Shown: positions 12,672 to 15,878 of the stretch, in pieces
Layout of the letters: every line of letters begins with the position of its first letter
Position numbering within the stretch: position 1 is the stretch's first letter
Origin: Alphaproteobacteria bacterium
Lineage (GTDB): Bacteria > Pseudomonadota > Alphaproteobacteria > ATCC43930 > CGMCC-115725
Assembly: GCA_005888515.1 (NCBI GenBank)
Contig: VAZR01000036.1
Coordinates: 1-15,878, forward strand
Length of the DNA: 15,878 nucleotides
Direction of reading: 5' to 3'
Notes under the pieces: generated by a model
The model's input: only the letters and a program-made list of their open reading frames with translations
Told to the model about the DNA's origin: nothing
The model's database searches: none
Position numbers and translations under genes: made by a program

Positions 12672-15389
12672 TTAAGCAGGCGGGCGGCGGGCCGAGCGAT
12701 CCGCCGATTTCTTCTTCGCCGCCGGTTTGGCTTTTGCCTTTCGCGCCGGTGCCGCGCGCTTGGCGGTGGCGCCGCGCGCCGGCTTTGCAGGCGGCTTAGG
12801 CGCGGCGCGCTTCGGCGCGGCGCGGCGGGCCGGCTTGGCCTCGCCATTGCCGGAAGCTTTGGCCGTTCTGCGGCCCGGGCGGCGAGTCTTGCCTTTCGCT
12901 TTTTGCGCCGCGAGCAGCGCAATCGCGGCGTCGAGCGCGAAATCGTTCGGGTCGGCGCCCTTCGGCAGCGACGCGAAGACGCCGTCATGACTGACATAGG
13001 GTCCGTAGCGGCCGCGATACAGCCCGATCGCGCCGCCCTCCGGATGCTGGCCGATCTCGCGCAGCAATTGCGGGCCGCGCCGCTGGCCGTTCTTGGCCTC
13101 GGCGAGGACGGTGACCGCGCGGTTGAGCCCGATCGTCAGCACATCATCGTCGGCGCCGAGCGATGCGAAGACGGAACCGTGCTTCAGATACGGGCCAAAG
13201 CGGCCGATCCCGGCGGTGATCGGCTCGCCGGTTTCGGGGTGACGGCCGATCTCGCGCGGCAGCGACAACAGCCCAAGCGCCGCTTCGAGATCGACATCCT
13301 CGGGCTTCACCGCGCGCGGCAACGCGACCCGTTTCGGCTTCTCGCCGTTATCGGCCTCGCCGAGCTGGATGTAATGACCGTAGGGGCCCTTCTTGACGGC
13401 GACCGGCAGCCCGGTCGCCGGATCGTTGCCGAGCGCGGTATCGGCACCGCCGGTCTCGCCTTCGGGGTCGATGCCGAGCGCGCGGGTAAAGCGGCATTCC
13501 GGATAATTCGAACAGCCGATAAAGGCGCCAAAGCGCCCGAGCTTCAAGGAGAGCCGGCCGGCGCCGCAGGCCGGGCACAGCCGCGGATCGGTCCCGGCGC
13601 CGTTCTCCGGAAAGAAATGGCGGCCGAGTTCGCCGTCGAGGGCTTCCAGCACCGCCTTGATCGTCAGCTCCTTGGTGCCGTCGACCGCGATCGAGAAATC
13701 GCGCCAGAAATCGCGCAGCAGCGCCTTCCAGTCGACCCGCCCGCCCGAGACTTCGTCGAGCTGGTTCTCCAGATCGGCGGTGAAATTGTATTCGACATAG
13801 CGCTCAAAAAAGCTGCTCAGAAACGCGGTGACCAGACGGCCGCGGTCTTCCGGCACAAAGCGGCGCTTGTCCAGCCGGACGTAATCGCGGTCCTGCAACA
13901 CCTGGATGATCGACGCGTAGGTCGAAGGCCGGCCGATCCCCAGCTCTTCGAGCTTCTTGACCAGGCTGGCTTCGCTGTAGCGTGGCGGCGGCTGCGTGAA
14001 ATGCTGGTCCGGGGTCACTGCGCCGCGCGTGAGGCGCTCGCCGTTGCGCATGTTGGGCAGGCGGCGCCCCTCGCCCTCTTCGTCTGCGGCATCGTCGCGG
14101 TCTTCCTGATAGAGCTTCAGAAAGCCGTCGAACAGCATGACCGAGCCGGTGGCATGCAGACGCACGCGCCCGCTCGGATCGGCGATATCGATGCTGACCT
14201 GATCGAGCAAGGCCGACGCCATCTGGCTGGCGATCGTGCGCTTCCAGATCAGTTCGTAGAGCCGGCGCATGTCGTTGTCGAGATGGCGCGCGACATCGCC
14301 CGGCTGCCGCGCCATATCGGTCGGGCGGATCGCCTCGTGCGCCTCCTGCGCGTTTTTTGCCGGGCTGCGGTAGATGCGCGGCTCGGGCGGCAGATAGCGC
14401 CCGCCGAACTCGTTGCCGATCAGCTGACGCGCCGCTGCCATCGCTTCGGCGGCGATCGCGACCCCGTCGGTGCGCATATAGGTGATCAGGCCGACCGTGT
14501 CGCCGTCGAGATCGATGCCCTCGTAGAGCCGCTGCGCGATCTGCATCGTGCGGGTCGCGCCGAAGCCGAGCTTGCGCGAGGCCTCCTGCTGCAAGGTCGA
14601 GGTCGTGAACGGCGGAAACGGATTGCGCCGGACTTCGCGATGCTCGACGGACGCGACGTTGAACCCGCTCGCGGCGAGGATCGCCTCGGCGGCAGCGCGC
14701 GCCTTGGCTTCGCTGTCGAGATCGAAGCGGTCGAGCTTCTTGCCGTCGAGATGCGACAGCCGCGCGGTGAAGCGGTCGCCCGCCTCGGTCTGGAACTCGA
14801 CCTCGATCGTCCAGTATTCGCGCGGCTTGAACGCCTCGATCTCGCTTTCGCGCTCGCAGATCAGGCGCAACGCGACCGACTGCACGCGGCCGGCCGAGCG
14901 GCTGCCCGGCAATTTGCGCCACAGCACCGGCGACAGCGTGAAGCCGACGAGATAGTCGAGGGCGCGGCGGGCGAGATAGGCGTCGACCAGTTCGCGGTCG
15001 ATCTCGCGCGGATGACGGAACGCGTCGAGCACCGCGTTGCGCGTCACCTCGTTGAAGACGACGCGCTTGACATCGACATCCTTCAGCGCGCGGCGCGCCT
15101 TCAAGACCTCCCGCACGTGCCAGGAGATCGCTTCGCCTTCACGGTCGGGGTCGGTCGCGAGGAACAGCTTGTCGGCGCCGCGCACCGCTTCGGCGATCGC
15201 CTTCATGTGCTTCTCGGCCTTGCCGTCGACCTCCCACGACATGTCGAAATCGGCATCCGGCCGCACCGAGCCGTCCTTGGCCGGCAGATCGCGGACATGG
15301 CCGTAGCTGGCGACGACCTTGTAGTCGCGGCCGAGATATTTGTTGATCGTTTTCGCCTTGGCCGGCGACTCGACGACGACGACGTTCAT
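12672..15389 (-). CDS. topA: DNA topoisomerase I (type IA)
   Basis: TopA relaxes negative supercoils by a transient phosphotyrosine link. The 905-residue product is full length. TOPRIM domain: MNVVVVESPAKAKTI (Glu7) and ATDPDREGEAISWH (D80, D82, E84); conserved LPGSRSAGRVQSVALRLICE; active-site Tyr304 in GLITYMRTDGV; then AQEAHEAIRPTD and LEELGIGRPSTYASII. One four-cysteine zinc ribbon follows (C605, C608, C626, C632), then several C-terminal repeats (KGPYGHYIQLG, IGRFGPYLKHG, RGRYGPYVSHDG) and a long Lys/Ala/Pro-rich basic tail (about 835-905). No missing segment seen. The ATG at 15389 has no strong Shine-Dalgarno. It lies 35 bases downstream of dprA, the usual order. Confidence 0.98.
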   Translation of the reverse strand: MNVVVVESPAKAKTINKYLGRDYKVVASYGHVRDLPAKDGSVRPDADFDMSWEVDGKAEKHMKAIAEAVRGADKLFLATDPDREGEAISWHVREVLKARRALKDVDVKRVVFNEVTRNAVLDAFRHPREIDRELVDAYLARRALDYLVGFTLSPVLWRKLPGSRSAGRVQSVALRLICERESEIEAFKPREYWTIEVEFQTEAGDRFTARLSHLDGKKLDRFDLDSEAKARAAAEAILAASGFNVASVEHREVRRNPFPPFTTSTLQQEASRKLGFGATRTMQIAQRLYEGIDLDGDTVGLITYMRTDGVAIAAEAMAAARQLIGNEFGGRYLPPEPRIYRSPAKNAQEAHEAIRPTDMARQPGDVARHLDNDMRRLYELIWKRTIASQMASALLDQVSIDIADPSGRVRLHATGSVMLFDGFLKLYQEDRDDAADEEGEGRRLPNMRNGERLTRGAVTPDQHFTQPPPRYSEASLVKKLEELGIGRPSTYASIIQVLQDRDYVRLDKRRFVPEDRGRLVTAFLSSFFERYVEYNFTADLENQLDEVSGGRVDWKALLRDFWRDFSIAVDGTKELTIKAVLEALDGELGRHFFPENGAGTDPRLCPACGAGRLSLKLGRFGAFIGCSNYPECRFTRALGIDPEGETGGADTALGNDPATGLPVAVKKGPYGHYIQLGEADNGEKPKRVALPRAVKPEDVDLEAALGLLSLPREIGRHPETGEPITAGIGRFGPYLKHGSVFASLGADDDVLTIGLNRAVTVLAEAKNGQRRGPQLLREIGQHPEGGAIGLYRGRYGPYVSHDGVFASLPKGADPNDFALDAAIALLAAQKAKGKTRRPGRRTAKASGNGEAKPARRAAPKRAAPKPPAKPARGATAKRAAPARKAKAKPAAKKKSADRSARRPPA

Positions 15390-15424
15390 AGATCCATTCG
15401 ATAAAGAGAGGCGCTAAAGATCCG

Positions 15425-15878
15425 TTAGCGCAGCGAAACGAGGTTGCCGGGATGACGCTCGATGCGCCCGGCGAGTTCCAATTCGAGCAGCAGGGTGGCA
15501 ATTGAAGCGGCTGACAAGTGGCACTGCCGCACCAGTTCGTCAACCGCGACCGGTGTCGGGCTGAGCTTTTCGACCAGCAATTCGAGCGCGGCATCCTCGG
15601 GAATCTGCGGCGTTGCGGGCAGGTTCGGCGCGGCAGCACTCAGCGGCAGGCGCGGCTGCGACGGGCGCTCCCGTGGACGCGGCGGCGGCATCTCGCGGCG
15701 CAACAGCGGCCCGAGCTGGATCAGAATATCGGCCGCTGATTCGGTCAGGGTCGCGCCATTGCGCAGCAAATCGTTGCAGCCGCGGCTGCGCGGATCGAGC
15801 GGCGAGCCCGGCACCGCGAACACCTCCCTCCCCTGCTCCAGCGCGAAGCGGGCGGTGATCAGCGAGCCCGATTTTGCC
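15425..15878 (-). CDS. dprA: DNA-processing protein DprA, C-terminal part (gene runs off the right edge)
   Basis: DprA binds incoming single-stranded DNA and loads RecA during natural transformation. Only the last 150 codons are visible. They begin within the end of the Rossmann-like core, SGSLITARFALEQGREVFAV then PGSPLDPRSRGCNDLLRNGA and TLTESAADIL, the classic DprA signature. A Pro/Arg-rich linker follows, then a C-terminal winged-helix domain (ALELLVEKLSPTPVAVDELV, CHLSAASIATLLLELELAGR, ending HPGNLVSLR). Same strand and directly upstream of topA. Confidence 0.96.
   Translation of the reverse strand, partial: AKSGSLITARFALEQGREVFAVPGSPLDPRSRGCNDLLRNGATLTESAADILIQLGPLLRREMPPPRPRERPSQPRLPLSAAAPNLPATPQIPEDAALELLVEKLSPTPVAVDELVRQCHLSAASIATLLLELELAGRIERHPGNLVSLR

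Noticed and set aside
12903..15404. Very long plus-strand open frame (833 codons) opposite topA
   Set aside because: Composition is Arg/Asp/Ala-rich without domains, and it mirrors the codon pattern of topA. High-GC genes often leave open antisense frames.

Overview
The window (15,878 bases) reads as a GC-rich alphaproteobacterial chromosome. The evidence is the gene content and order (gatCAB, ruvX, dinB, divK-pleD, rpmG, an S41 protease, rnr, topA, dprA, a neighbourhood that I recall as typical of Alphaproteobacteria), the divK/pleD pair, a DinB with an N-terminal zinc ribbon, and palindromic intergenic repeats of the kinds common in Bradyrhizobium/Rhodopseudomonas-like genomes. I place it near Hyphomicrobiales/Rhodospirillales but cannot name a genus. 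No phage, plasmid, transposase, CRISPR or RNA genes were seen. Apart from its repeats and missing segments it looks like ordinary core chromosome.

Layout. Positions 1-2342 (minus): the glutamyl/aspartyl-tRNA amidotransferase genes gatC, gatA and gatB (cut by the window edge), punctuated by palindromic repeats. 2516-2992 (plus): ruvX, divergent from gatC and separated from it by a long inverted repeat. 2985-5647 (minus): ROK sugar kinase, dinB and an isochorismatase-like hydrolase, packed as an operon with overlapping ends. 5842-7554 (plus): divK and pleD, the polar cell-cycle / cyclic-di-GMP signalling pair. 7774-9967 (minus): a small helical protein, a secreted C-terminal processing protease and ribosomal protein L33. 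10095-15878 (minus): dprA (partial), topA, a GIY-YIG protein and rnr.

The most striking observation is that four otherwise well-conserved genes each lack one internal segment of roughly 100-115 bases: gatA (about position 1843), the isochorismatase-like gene (about 3256), divK (about 6023) and rnr (about 11147). In three of them the loss also breaks the reading frame; in rnr it is in frame. The missing pieces remove residues these families need, such as the DivK phospho-acceptor Asp and the hydrolase catalytic Lys, while the flanking sequence is highly conserved and shows no other decay. The similar size in unrelated genes points to a common cause. An assembly or gap-closing artefact is the likeliest; a real process producing uniform short deletions would be remarkable. 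Sizes are estimated from remembered family sequences, not from a computed alignment.

A second theme is intergenic DNA that folds. Two copies of one 121-123 base palindromic element, a 74-base cloverleaf-like element, a long near-perfect inverted repeat and a fourth palindrome between convergent genes occupy most of the non-coding gaps.
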